Positions 1 to 11,755 of a DNA stretch of 64,000 nucleotides are shown piece after piece; the stretch's first letter is position 1; each line of letters opens with the position of its first letter. Both the position numbers and the translations under genes were made by a program. The stretch spans positions 18,812,443 to 18,876,442 of the forward strand of contig OY829538.1 of assembly GCA_963691705.1 (NCBI GenBank), written 5' to 3'. The notes under the pieces are model-generated. The model was not told the DNA's origin. It did not search any database and saw nothing but the letters and a program-made list of their open reading frames with translations. This DNA is from Viola odorata. Its lineage: Eukaryota; Streptophyta; Magnoliopsida; Malpighiales; Violaceae.

Positions 1-512
1 ATTTCATTATCAGAGATCATCAACGTCATCACTATCAGAGACAACCGATTTTACTATCAGAGATCATCAACGTCCTCACTATTATAGACAACCGATTTTA
101 ATATCAGAGATCATCAACGTCATCACTATCAGAGGCAACCGATTTCACTATCAGAGATCATCAATGTCCTCACTATCAGAGACAACCGATTTCAATATCA
201 GAGATCATCAACGTCCTCACTATCAGAGACAACCGATTTCACTATCAGAGATCACCAACGTCATCAATATCAGAGACAACCAAATTCACTATCTGAGATC
301 ATCAACGTCCTCACTATCATAGACAACCAATTTCAATATCAGAGATCATCAACGTCCTCACTATCAGAGACAACCGATTTCAGTATCAGAGATCATCATT
401 TCCTCATTATCAGAGAAGATCATCATTTCCTCAATATCAGAGATATCCATCCTCATTATCAGAGAAGACCATCTTCCTCATTATCCGAGAAGGCAATCGT
501 TCTCACTATCAG
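1..512. repeat. 47-bp minisatellite in 3' UTR of an LTR element
   Basis: The motif CAGAGATCATCAACGTC recurs at 11, 58, 105, 152, 199, 246, 293, 340 and 387, which gives an exact 47-bp period for about 8.5 copies. Each unit is two related half-units built on TATCAGAGA. From about 400 to 512 the array decays into 22-27-bp half-units. It lies upstream of a polypurine tract and LTR, so it is the 3' untranslated region of the element. Tandem repeats at this place are known for Tat/Ogre-lineage gypsy elements. The array may extend left of the window. Confidence 0.93.
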
Positions 513-679
513 AGACATTTCCCTCAAAGGTACGTTACTATCAAACCAACATCACACCAAAGGTACGTTCTAAATTTACAATTCTGCAATTTACGTTTTT
601 CCTCACTATTAGAGTAGTTGTCATTTACATTTCTGCATTTCTGCATTCTCCCTCAATATCCGAGTAGTCTACATTCACA

Positions 680-890
680 TTTTTCCACATCAACGTCTGG
701 AGAGCGATAGCCTCGCACGGTCGTGTAGTTACATTTCAGCACCAATGTCCGGAGAGCGATAGCCTCGCACGGACCTTCATCCACATTTCTCCATGTCAAC
801 GTCCAGAGAGCGATAGCCTCGCACGGACTTGCAATCTCGTTTTTTCATACTAGCATCTGGCAATGTGATAGCCTCACCCAGACAAGAATT
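680..890. repeat. 52-54-bp tandem repeat, about 4 copies
   Basis: AGAGCGATAGCCTCGCACGG recurs from 701, 753 and 807, with a fourth degenerate copy near 855 (GTGATAGCCTCACCCAGAC). It is a second, unrelated minisatellite in the same 3' UTR as the 47-bp array. Confidence 0.85.
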
Positions 891-1010
891 TAAAGCTCAC
901 CCCACTCCCAAGTAAGTCTTCAACATTTCCAAAACCGTCGTAGTACTTGGGGCAACCGTCTTTACTGCTTATCAAAAATTTCAGTTACACTGTATTTTTG
1001 ATCAGACAGT

Positions 1011-1024
1011 AAAGAGGGGGCAAC
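1011..1024 (+). other. Polypurine tract
   Basis: AAAGAGGGGG followed by CAAC abuts the LTR start TGTTGC, the usual position and composition of the plus-strand primer of reverse transcription. Confidence 0.75.
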
Positions 1025-3195
1025 TGTTGCTACCCGATTTTTGATTTGTTATCGTCACATTTTCGTATTTTTACGCTTATCGCATTTAATAACTAATCTA
1101 GGTCAAATTTCTGTCGATTCTTGGTCCTAGGCTAGTTTGTTTAATATTCCGTGTCATTTCGTGCCTTTTTAATTTTTTCATTTTTAATTGTCTTTTTGCT
1201 CGAACCTCTATCTGTCCCGAACGATTTTCCTCGGACCGTAGATCGAATACTTTATTTCTTTAATTGACAATTACGTACTATTTTTCTCTTTCACGTCATC
1301 TAGTTTGGTTTCGTTCAAATTTTGTCGTAAAGATATTTATTTTGCGTCCGAACGTTTGACATTTTTAAACGAGAAAATAAATGCATTAAATCGAACTTTC
1401 TATTTATTCGTTGTATACTATTTATTTTGTCTTATTTTTCTGCACCTTTTAGTCTTTTCGGTTTGAATTTATTTTCAGTTCAAGCGAGTACGTAGATCAA
1501 ACTGAAAATATCCCGTTCGTGCCACAATTAATATGCATTAATGCATAAAATTGCAGCATCATCACAGTCGTTGATCATCATTATCTTTGACTCCTCTTTA
1601 TGCAAGATCAACGACTCTCCTTCTCCCTCAACCCTTCCCATCACCAATTAAGGCCATTAAATTCGTTCATCATCACCTCCCGCCCAAACCGACTTCCTTT
1701 CCTTCACCCTCAGCCAAGCATTCTCTGCTCCTCATCATCACGAGCATCCATCTCCGGACTGCCCAAGCTACTCGCCGTTGAAGCCCGCGCCCACGCCCAC
1801 GCGCGCCAATTTCACCACAAACGTCCTCGAGCTCTTGCTTATAAATACTTTCATCCTCGCAACTAGAAAAAGGGGGGCCAATTTCATGCTTTAGTCCCCC
1901 CTTTTATTTCATGCTCTCCTTCTGCTTTGCTTTCAACTTATTGTCTTTCAATTATTTAAATTGCCTCTGTTTAAATCAATTGCTTCTATTTTAGTTAAAT
2001 CAATTGTTGCTCTCAATTATTGCTCTTCTAAAGGAAAGAAGAAAGGTGATGGGTTGCACTGGCGCAAGCCCATGCGGAGGAAATGAGAGAGATGGGCCAA
2101 GCGCATGGCATTAATTAATTAATTTACTTGTTTTTAATTATTAATTAATCATTTGCATTTAATTATCAAATAATTAATTTGCTTACTTTTAATTAACTAA
2201 TTAATTGTTTTACTTATTTTTTAATTGTTAAATTATTTTATTTAATTGCTTGATATTTATTTTACTCGTACTAATGATTTCATTTTGTAGGTAAAATCAA
2301 GTCTTCGCTCACAAGTACGCCCTTCTAGTCTCTTTTATTTATTCAATATTTTTCGCAAATATTATTCGTATGCATGCTATTTAGAAATGTTAAAAACTCA
2401 TATCATAATCGTATGCATGACATTTAGAATTGTTAGAAATTAAAAACAACGCACATGTATACGTGTTTAAATCACTTGCTTTTTATACCATGAAATTAAT
2501 TGTTATGCATTGATACATCTGTATGGTGGCTTTGATCCCACACGTTTATTTGCATTCATTAAATTGGTATTGTGCTAGTTTTTATCCATGATAGGATCAC
2601 ATAGTAATTAATTAATCATGCATGGCCCGATGATGATAAAGAGGGGTCTCGCTTTAGTAAAAAAACCAACGATTAATCAGTCCCGACCAGTCCCGACCAG
2701 AAAGGATTAATCAGTCCCGAACGGTCTCTATCGAAAATAAAAAAATGCTAAAGTGGGGAATACCTCTGAGGGCCCATAAACAATCAAAAAGTGGCCCAAT
2801 TTTCGTAACAGAATTTCGGTTGACACTCTACAATCATTTACCCTATAAATGATTGGAAAGTGGCCTGATTCCGTGCGCGGGATTGGTTGACATGCTGCGA
2901 TTATTTACTCATTTTTATGTTAAAAAATGTTTTCCAAACACCTTTTTACCGGTAACCTTTTAAGGTTGTGACTCGGGTGCCACCTTCCCGAGTCCATAAT
3001 ACGACCTCGAATCGTTGTTCTTTGGTTTAGACCTTTTTGTGCCTTAGTTTTATTTATTTTTTATGCCATGACGATTAGGTTCCCTAAACCTAGATAAATA
3101 GGGTGGCGACTTCATTGCATTATGCGACGCATCCATTTATGCTTAGCATCCGTCCAGAACCGTTTCACCTTAAAAATCAAAAATGGGGTGCAACA
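1025..3195 (+). repeat. 3' LTR, 2171 bp
   Basis: It begins TGTTGCTACCCGATTTTTG and ends ATGGGGTGCAACA. The two ends are inverted copies of each other (TGTTGC...GCAACA, with T-rich extensions). A TATAAATA box is at 1840-1847, so U3 is about 0.85 kb and R/U5 about 1.3 kb. No long ATG-started ORF is credible inside it. Confidence 0.88.
1840..1847 (+). promoter_or_regulatory. LTR TATA box
   Basis: TATAAATA about 815 bp into the LTR, downstream of a GC-rich patch. This is the likely core promoter of the retrotransposon. Confidence 0.6.
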
Positions 3196-3650
3196 CTTGG
3201 GAAAGTAGCAAAATGACACGGCTAAACAATGAGTTTGAGAGCAAACACCTTCTGAAGAGGATTATCTATGAATGCGAAGTGAATTGAGAAAGTTTCATTC
3301 ATTTGTACATTGAAATGTAGATGCATTCTAGGTGTTGTGCTAGTTTGGCTATGTGGTTAATGTGTATGATTATATCTATCTTTGCTTACTGTTAGGGTTA
3401 GTCGGATTGAGGGAATATTTTTAATGTTTTCAATTGTTTTAATGTTTGAGATCAAGAATTGAGTAATGTGGGGGATTTTCATTACATGTTTATTTTGCTA
3501 ATTTTCTATGATAAATTGCTTGTGTTTTACACCAAGATGCTACTGAAAAGCACTTGTTATGTCTTTTTTTACAAAACAGAGCAGTCGACTAGCAATTTAC
3601 AGAAAAGTAGTTGTTTGGGAGAAGTTTGGATCAAGATGCAGTGAAGCAAT
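3196..3650. other. No recognisable feature
   Basis: AT-rich flank to the right of the LTR. No ORF or repeat structure could be supported. Confidence 0.5.
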
Positions 3651-4870
3651 GCTTGAGAAGTATTTCAGTTCTTAATCAAGAACTACATTGACCATAGCAA
3701 GTCCAGGAAAGAGTTGGACTCGACAGCTAGTGCCCATCAAGGAAGCGAAGATTCTCACATAAGTTCCAGAAGCAAGGACAGAAGGAGAGAGAGATCGGGA
3801 CTCCAACACCCTTTGAAGGAGGAGAAATCCTAGGAAGCAATAGAAGAAAATCCATCTCTTTGGATTAGACCTCTCGCCCAAGAAGTTGAGGCAAAAAAGA
3901 TTAAAAAGCTCTCCTCCCAGTTGTCATTCTCTTCTTCTCCTCTCTCTCAAACTCTCTCCTCTCTTTCATCACAGAATAATCCTAGTTTTTAGATTGGGTA
4001 TTTTAGTCTTGTTGAAATAGAGTAAACAGATTCAATATTCTTTTTCATATTATTTATTTTTTTAACTTTTTATTCTCAGTGAAGACAATAAAGGTTTCGG
4101 TGTTCTTATTTTGTGAGATCTAAATGCATTTTATAATTTCTATGTTTATATATTATTGATCTTTGATTGAATGATTAAATTTGTTCTAGTTTAGTTTGCG
4201 ATCTGGCCAATCCTTATTCATTTGGATCAAGTGTTGTCAACTTGAGTAGTGCGTCTGCAATCACGTTATTAGGTACAATAGACAAAGAACTTAGGTTCGC
4301 CTAGGTTTGGAGATCAGTGGATTTTGGTTAAAGAACTAGGCATCTCAGATCCTGCCCAAGAACAGACTTTCCCTAGTCTTAATCAATCAGTTTAGGTAAA
4401 TTCTATAACCGAACATTATAACTGCTAGAGGGGTTAGGATTCCTGATAGAGAAGACTTCAAGTAATTTGATATAGGAGGAGATTAAGAATCCTAAGCGGA
4501 CCTGGATTCTATAGTAATTCTATGAATTTAGAAATGATTATCTTTGTATCAATGATCAATTGATTAACTATTGAAACCATGTCTAATATCTTCACTAGGA
4601 TTTTTCTCAAACTCTGTTTACCACTCTTTTACTTTCTACACTTTGATATTTCAGTTCTAGGTCTAGAATTGCATTTACATTTTGTTCGATTTCCAATTTC
4701 TTGGCCTTACAGCCCCCATTTCATTACAGTTTTATACTTGGTTATCTATTAAGTTCAGATTCACTTTTCTCAGTGGATTGATCTCCTTTTCACTATCTAT
4801 AAGTTATTTCGTGTAAGGACTTAAGTTGTTCTCATAATTATTTACGGTATCAACTGTCAATCAAAGGGGC
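3650..4870 (+). repeat. Degenerate LTR-like sequence related to solo LTRs A/B/C
   Basis: The right-hand half shares the landmarks of the LTRs at 18434 and 33840. These are a stretch about tracts of DNA reading CTTCACTAGGATTTTTCTC near 4595 (copy A: TTTACTAGGAATCTTTCCC) and a terminal block with GGATTGATCTCC...CACTATCTAT near 4778 (copy B: GGATCGACCCTATTACCACT). Ends and target duplication could not be fixed. The call is by resemblance only. Confidence 0.4.
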
Positions 4871-4944
4871 TTTTTACAACTATAAAGAAAAAGGCCAGAG
4901 CCCACTTCAATGTAGCAGTTTGTGTTCACCCCTACTTTGTCTAG

Positions 4945-6215
4945 GATATATATATATATAGTGTTTTGCTAACCTACCCACTTTATGGGTACGTTAGGAA
5001 TGTGCCCACTTTTCACTGGACACTAATTATCCCTCATTTAGTGAAACACTTTAATAGACTTCAAGGTAACGTTTGGTTCACGAAATGCTACTTTCCTCCT
5101 TGGAATCACTCTCCCGGGAGAGTGATTGAGGGGAATGTTAGTTTTTTGTGTTTGGTTGAGATTTAAGATTCCTGGGAAAGTAACATTATTGTGTTTGTTT
5201 TGTACTTGGGAATCCTCAAGGAAAGTAAGAAAAATAACTACTTTATCATTTTCTATATTTGTGTCTTTATTATCTTGTTAGGTGTCTTTTGTTATTTTGT
5301 TAGGTGTATAATTATTCTTTTCTATATATACTGTGCTACACAGTTTTCTCTAAACACGTTAGACTTTCTCTCTATTTAATTGTCTATCTTTCAACAATCA
5401 AAATATCAAATGATTTTATTTTATAACTATGATTTTTTGCAGGTTAAAGAAAATGACAAATGACATAACCTTCATATTAGAGTCCTTGAAAATTATAGCA
5501 AAGTATGACACATATTGTTCTAGCAATGCAAAAAAATATAACTGCAACAATAGACAAGTCTAGGATCGGAATTTCTTGGATGGTTTGTTCCCGTTCCTAA
5601 CCGTATTTTCTTCTACCTATTATTATTTACATCATTACTATGTAATTTTTATGTGATTGTTATAATTTTGATGTAATTATTCTAATTTTTATGTAATTAA
5701 TTATAATTTTTATGTAATTAATATATTTTTTTTGTAATTAATATAATTTGGTGAAGTTTTAGAAAACAGAGAAGGAAGAAGACGCTTTATTAGGTTATTT
5801 TTTATAATTAGTTTTGGACAAATATGTCATTTAACAAAAAAAATAACTTTCCTTATAGGGGGAATCACTCTCCCCACCTTCTAGCCAAGCAATCACTTTC
5901 CCCCATTTTTGGGAAAGTCAAGGCAGTCAAGGAAAGTTGGATTCCAGGGGAGGGTGATTTTTTGTCGCAACCAAACACAATAAAGCTCGGAATCTCAGAT
6001 TCTCTAATCACTTTCCTCTTTGATTCCGCCAACCAAATACTACCCAAGATTAAATGTGGTGATGAGAGAGAAATTAATTTTTTATTAGGTTGCAGTTATA
6101 TTACTTTTGTAACTTTCATGTCTATTAAAGTATTTTACTAAAGGAGTGATAATTATTGTCCACAGAAAAGTAAGAACAATGTTAACTTACTCATCAAGTG
6201 GACATATATAAGTAT
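4945..6215. mobile_element. Foldback MITE interrupted by a second MITE
   Basis: The left arm (about 4970-5062) and the reverse complement of the right arm (about 6110-6205) match over roughly 90 bp, including CACTTTAATAGAC against TACTTTAATAGAC, TAATTAT and GGACA. The arms flank a second transposon at 5065-6044. Exact outer ends are uncertain because they run into a TA-rich stretch. Confidence 0.65.
5065..6044. mobile_element. 980-bp MITE nested in the foldback MITE
   Basis: The terminal inverted repeats are GGTAACGTTTGGTT at the left and, read inward from the right, GGTAGTATTTGGTT (11 of 14 match). Both sides are flanked by CAA (5062-5064 and 6045-6047), a 3-bp target duplication. A 3-bp duplication and GTTTGGTT ends fit a Harbinger/Tourist-type non-autonomous element. 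There is no credible protein inside; the open frames are in A/T-rich filler. Confidence 0.7.
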
Positions 6216-7331
6216 TTCTAATAGTATTTTTAAAATTGAGTCACTTTGGAATGTAAGATTTTTTTTTTGCAAACTATATCTTTAAATTAAAATTTGTGTA
6301 AATTTATGTAAGGGTATTTTTAACAAAAAGGAACCAAATAATGGGAAAAATCCAAGAATCCTAAGAAGTACAACCAAACAAGACAATTTTTTATTCATAG
6401 CAATTCCTATGTAAAATAAAAGATAAAATAATTCTGAAAGTAATTCTAGAATTTCTCAACCAATCACCCCTAAAAGAGAATGTCACTACCCGTTGGTACT
6501 TTAAAATCTCAAGTCGTTTATTAAAACTTTCTTTCGATTTTACGAATCTAACTTCACAAAATGTGTCAACTCTCTTGAAAAGTCATACTAACATAAAATC
6601 TCACTAAAAACTAATGTCAACTTTTAAAATTTGTGAAATCTTACAATTCTACGAGTTTACTTTTTTGTCTTATTTTCTAGTAAAATAGCATGATTGAGCC
6701 TATTTTAGACACCTGAAATTTTATTGCAATAATTCCCAATAAAATTATAATACTTATTGTTATTTTTTAAACTAAAAGTAAAAAAATTTACTCATGGTGC
6801 TTTGGAAAATTTCATTATTAGATCAGACATCTAGCAAAATGTGGACTTAGATATACTATTTACTAATAATTATAGTTTATAAACTCACACGATTTTACGT
6901 TTTCAATTTTAGTTAAAATTTTGGATTTTAATAACTTTGAGTGTGACACTGGATTGAGCATTTATTTTTTTCATTGAGCATTTATTTTTTTTCCACCTCT
7001 AGTTATTCTCTTAGTTTTTTTTTTTTTAGAAGAGTAACATTGTTCGAGTATGATCTAATTCTAAAATAAAAATTATCTCAACATAATTTTTTATATTCTT
7101 ATATTCGAATTTGAGATTAGTTTTTTTAATAAAATAAGTATTTTTTAAAAATTCGGAACTAGGAGACTAAAATTTGAGATCAAACATTCCCTAGCTTACA
7201 ATAATTGAGCTAGAAGATCGTTAGTTAATAAAAGGAGAACTTTCATAGGCTAGTTAATTCTCATTGATGAACAACTTCGTTTGCTATAATTGAATGCTTA
7301 ACATAGTGTTTTATATGAACTAATGTTAACT
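6216..7331. other. AT-rich intergenic, no gene seen
   Basis: Long A/T runs and no credible ATG-started ORF. Positions about 6330-6475 contain AACCAAATAATGG and AACCAAACAAGAC, which resemble MITE ends, but no partner end was found. Confidence 0.5.
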
Positions 7332-7340
7332 GGTATTAAC

Positions 7341-7973
7341 CACGATTTTAAAAGTTAGATGGGATTGGTCCGTTTAACCGGTAAATTTGAGAATTTGTCA
7401 AGTTTCAAGTCCAATTTTGGCCTGGAAACTAGATTCAGGTGGAACTGAAAAGAGTCAGTGACCCGTCCGATTGAACAAGTGATACGGACGAATGGGGTTG
7501 GTTTTGAGGTTCAACTAGTTTGGTTTCCATTTTTTTTTTACTTTAAACTTCAAATAGAATTAACTTTTAATTTGCATCAATTTAAATTTTGTGGGTGAAG
7601 TGCTGACAAACTTGGGTAAATATTAACCATTTGGATCCTTACGTTTTATATTCTTCTTCTTTTATATATTTTATTTATTTATTTTGAATTAAAAACTTAT
7701 TTATTCATACTTCACTCTTACTTTTAAGGTCATACGTTGTGTCAATATGTTTATAAAATGTCAAATTGATTTTTATATTTTCGTAATCAACTTTAAAATT
7801 GATTACTTATTGGTAAATTAAATAAAATATTACATGATTTTAGAAAAATAAATTAATATATATAAAATTATTTAATATTATTAATTATATTGAACCAAGA
7901 TCAATTCAGACCCAACTCCAATTAAACCATTTATCTCTCTGGCTATATCTTTCGATTCGGTTTTTAAAACTTT
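7341..7973. mobile_element. Mutator-like MITE with 9-bp target duplication
   Basis: GGTATTAAC occurs immediately outside both ends (7332-7340 and 7974-7982), a perfect 9-bp direct repeat typical of Mutator-superfamily insertions. The termini are CACGATTTTAAAAG and, inverted, AAAGTTTTAAAAACC. The 633-bp interior is AT-rich and non-coding. Confidence 0.75.
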
Positions 7974-8365
7974 GGTATTAACACAAGTTTATGCTACTCA
8001 AATCAAGCATCCAGTCATATGTGCGTACTCATTATGTTGTCTCTGACATTTATAAGTTCTCTCCCCAGTGATTATAATCTTTGTATCCACATCTTAGATT
8101 TTATTTTGAATGACCTTGGAACTACAATGCAATAGACGCAGTGGCGAATCTAAACAAAAGTACTTATGGATGACAGGTGAATTAACAAGGAATAAAAATA
8201 AAAATTAATAAAGGATATAAAAGAAAATTTAAAAGATTATAGTAAAAAATCTAAAATACAAGAACTAAAGTGAGAATTTTCAAAAAAAACTGGTCCCAAA
8301 GCAAAGGGTAACTTAGTCATTTGCGTTAGAATCATTTGTGAGTTAGTCTCTAATGCATTCCCTAA

Positions 8366-11153
8366 ACCTATGTATGGGAAGAAGGATTAGAGGGGAAAGG
8401 AAAGGGAGGGTAAGGAAATTTTTAAAATTTCCCTTGTATGGAAAAGAAAAATGCAAGGGAATTAAAGGTAAAGCAAGGGAATACAGAGTAAGTAAATTAT
8501 AAAGAGTCTCTAATGTTGTTTTTTTTCCATCTCTGCTCCATGGTATCTAATCGATTTATGTGTTTCTCCTATTGAAGGCAATCTGTGCAGCTTCATATCC
8601 AGGTATTTCCTTCTGTTTTGGCTCTCTGCAATTTCTGTTCTTTTTCTATTCATTGAGAAGACAAAACGTGGCCGTGCGTAAAAGAGTTGGGTCACCTATG
8701 TTTTTGATCTTGCATTTATTCTATTTATTCATTCCCATATGATAGGCACGCCTTGTGTAACAAAAGATTATATGATCTTCCTGGTCAATCCTGCTGCTGT
8801 ATCTAATTGCAGGTAAGTTGCTGTTATTGTTAATTCAAGTCGTTTGAATTAAAATCTACTGTTGGTAGTGTATGGTGAATATTAAATTAAATAGATAAAA
8901 CTGAATTTTTGGCTTCAGTTTGTCAATAAACCATTTTTGAGTTGGATTGAAGTGTTAGTCCTGAATTCTTGACAATTTTAGGGGAAAAAAAGTGTCACTG
9001 CTAAACGAGTAGATGAGGAATTCTTGACAAATCAATTCCTCACCAATTCTTGAATCTCATCTTTCTTTTCCTGTTCCAAGACTCTTGATTCTCATCACTG
9101 CTCCACTTATTTGTTAAAAACAAAACCCATCATTATTAGTTTTCTATCATCAATTCACCAAAAATGGATTCCCATTTCCTGTTTTTTTCCTTTCAATGCA
9201 CCAAAACTTTCCTATAACCATGGAAAGGATGCCAGAAAGTAACCCATTTTCTTTCATCAACGCACCAGATATTGGATCATAATATCAGCAACTTTCTTCT
9301 TTTTTTTTACATCAACTACGTCACTGGCTCATAATATCATCAACGCATTGTTTCTCATTGAATGCTTGAATATTCACCTGACAATTCGTACGTTTCTTGT
9401 AGACATCTTTCAAATCCAGGTATTTCCTTCTCTGTTTTTGGCTCTCTACAAATTCTGTTCTTTTTAATCTATTTGAGTGGGCAATTCTCTCATACTGTGC
9501 GCGAAATAAATTTGTGAATTGCAAAAATTATGTCCCTTATATATGATTTTTTGTACATGTTTTGCAATAGACATAATGGCAATACAAGAGAAGGATGTCG
9601 GAAAAAGAGACTTAATGCGGTGGACAAAATGGATGGATGAAGTTTTAATTAACGCTCTTGTGTACGAAGACAGAAATGGTGCAAAAATTGATGGTGTTTT
9701 TACTACTCAAGGGCTGAATGATGTAGTTAAAGAAGTTCGTGAAAAAACAGGAGTTCTTGAAGTTGACAAGGAAAAGGTGAAAAACCGCATCAAGTATATC
9801 AAAAAAAAATTCACACAATTTTATGATATTTTCAAGCATACAAGTGGTTTTTCTTGGAGTCCTATAACCAAAAAGTTTGATGCAGAGCCTGAGGTTTGGG
9901 AAAAATTAATCGAGGTAAAAAGACATTTAAATTTTAATATGACATTTTTAGCATAACATTTATAGGAAATTGTTTAATATATTTGCCTCTTCTCATTTTA
10001 TTTTTTTACAGGCACATCCTCATGCAAAGAAGTTAATGAATGCTGAAATTCTTCACTACGATAAGTTACTTTCGCTTTATGCGAAAGATAGAGCAATAGC
10101 TGATTATGCTGAGACTGCCAAGGAGAAAGCAAGTCGTTGGGCAAAAATGAAGGATGATACTCCGACAATGAACAATAATATTGAAGACATTGATCGTGGA
10201 GTTGCTAGCCAAGAATTTTCTCTAGAGAATTTTGATGATTTCGATGTACATGAAAGTGAACCAATGACTCCAAATCTAACTCCCACTCCACAAGTTAATA
10301 CAGAAAGTCACTCGGTGACATCTCCAAATAAGCAAAAGCGAAAGCGAAAGACCAGTCAAAAGGATTATTCGGAAGTGAGCGTTGCTCTTGAAAGTGTTGC
10401 TAAACAACTTGAAAAAGGGAATGAAATTGCAAAAAAAATACGGGTGCGTGTTTATTCGGAGGAAGAAGTGTATGAAGAGCTGCTGAGAATTGGAGTTGAG
10501 GCTCATGTTCGCTATAAAGCCTATGACTTTCTCACAGAAGATGCTACAAGGGTAAGGAAATTTTTTGGATGTCCAGTATCAGAGCGCAAGGATTATTTGA
10601 TGCACCAAATGTTTGGTACATCAGATTGAAGTCATTGCCCAATTCCGTGCTTCGAGTCTGTTTCTCAAGTTTTGTTGTCCTTTTTATTCTGTTAGCTGGA
10701 TTTTAACAGTGGATATTGTAGCTCTATGTTATCTTTTGAGACAATTTGTAGATTCTGTCTACTAAACATTATTAGAATGAATGCTGCCTTAAGTTTTGTC
10801 TTATCTTCATTTTTGGATGATTGTTGATGTGTTTCTGACATGATAATGCTACTTGAATATTTTTGGATGATTGTTTCTTATGTGTTTCATAAGGTAAAAA
10901 TGAAAAATTTAGTTAGAATAATCTGAATTGACAATAAGGGTAAAGTGGTAAAAACAACTAAATTTCCTTTCCTTTCCATCCATGTTGCCATACACAAATA
11001 TTAAAATTTCCTTCCTTTTCCCTTGTATATAAAATATGCAGCCATACAAGGGAACTTTTTTAGAACTTCCCTTACTCTCCTTTCCTTTCCTTTCCTTTCC
11101 CTTGTTAAATTTCCCCTCCTTTACTCTGTGCACTTTGATTCCCATACAAAGCA
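8366..11153 (+). mobile_element. PIF/Harbinger-like element, 2788 bp
   Basis: The termini ACCTATGTATGGGAA (left) and TGCTTTGTATGGGAA (inverted right) match at 12 of 15 bases. TAA lies outside each end (8363-8365, 11154-11156), the standard Harbinger target duplication. The subterminal regions are rich in GGGAAAGG / CCTTTCCC. Inside is one intact gene for a SANT/Myb-like protein and no DDE transposase. Two copies of a leader block (CCAGGTATTTCCTTCT at about 8599 and 9416) suggest a duplicated 5' untranslated exon/donor. Confidence 0.8.
9576..10629 (+). CDS. SANT/Myb-like DNA-binding protein of Harbinger element (ORF1 type)
   Basis: There are two exons, 9576-9914 and 10012-10629, joined in phase 0 across a 97-bp intron (donor GAG|GTAAAA, acceptor TTTACAG|GCA). 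The product is 318 residues. The N-terminal 110 residues form a trihelix/Myb_DNA-bind_3-like domain: WTKWMDEVLINAL, then VKNRIKYIKKKF, then GFSWSP and EVWEKLIEAHPHAKKL. A basic patch (KQKRKRKTSQK) follows, a likely nuclear signal, and then a helical C-terminus. In Harbinger transposons such a protein binds element ends and helps bring the transposase into the nucleus. The ATG was chosen because it directly follows an acceptor (TTTGCAATAG) in the leader; the open frame extends upstream without a conserved domain. No frameshift or stop is present. Related host genes (L10-interacting MYB-like) exist, but the TIRs favour a transposon gene. Confidence 0.82.
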
Positions 11154-11175
11154 TAAGTGTCAATGAACTTATTGT

Positions 11176-11375
11176 CTAGTATGATATATTTATTTTTTAG
11201 CACCGGTACTCAAAAATAAATCTTGGTACCGTCGAAAAACCGCAACATACAAGCTATTTGACAACTTATTGGAAGGATTAATAAGTTGTCAAATAGCCTG
11301 TATGTTGCGGTTTTTCTACGGTACCAAGATTTATTTTTGAGTATCGGTGCTAAAAAATAAATATATCATACTAGT
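11176..11375. mobile_element. 200-bp near-perfect hairpin MITE
   Basis: The arms start CTAGTATGATATATTTATTT and end in its reverse complement. They pair for about 85 bp each with only a few mismatches (for example ACCGGTACTC against GAGTATCGGTGC). The loop is short (TTGGAAGGATTAA). CTAGT on both sides may be the target duplication or part of the palindrome. If transcribed it would fold into a long hairpin. It is non-coding. Confidence 0.85.
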
Positions 11376-11755
11376 AGTAAGTCACTAAGGTATAATATAT
11401 ATAGAAAATTATAGTTTAATTTAATTTTTATTTTTAAATACCAATAGAATATATGAAATTATTTGTTACCAAAAAAGTTTATTTTCTTACTTAGTTTTCA
11501 ACAAAATTAAAATTTTAATAACATCATTTTCGTCCGTATGTCAAGCATTTTTTATCTTGTTTTTTTCTTTTAAAGTTGAGAAAAGAAAGTTAAATTTTTG
11601 ATGTTATTATGCCGGTTCTTGAAATTAATTTAAAATTTAAGGTACGTCTAAATATTTTTTTCAGCAAAATTGGACTTTTGATGTTATAATATTGACATTT
11701 CAATTTATTTTATTCATAATATTTAAATTTTTTTTGTTCATACGTGCCTAGAAAT
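11376..11755. other. AT-rich spacer
   Basis: A/T-rich sequence between two transposons. No ORF or repeat is supported. Confidence 0.5.

Larger units (their letters stand above)
1..3195 (+). mobile_element. 3' end of an LTR retrotransposon (probably Tat/Ogre-like gypsy)
   Basis: From left to right the sequence shows two minisatellites, a purine-rich tract at about 1011-1020, and a long LTR at 1025-3195. No coding part is in the window, so the lineage is inferred from the 3' UTR minisatellites and the long LTR. The 5' LTR and target duplication are outside. The base after the LTR starts CTTGG, which is the expected right-hand target duplication. Confidence 0.8.

Noticed and set aside
1587..1866. 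Open frames of 64 and 88 codons with Pro/His-rich products
   Set aside because: They lie within the U3/promoter part of the long LTR, overlap one another in different frames and show no domain.
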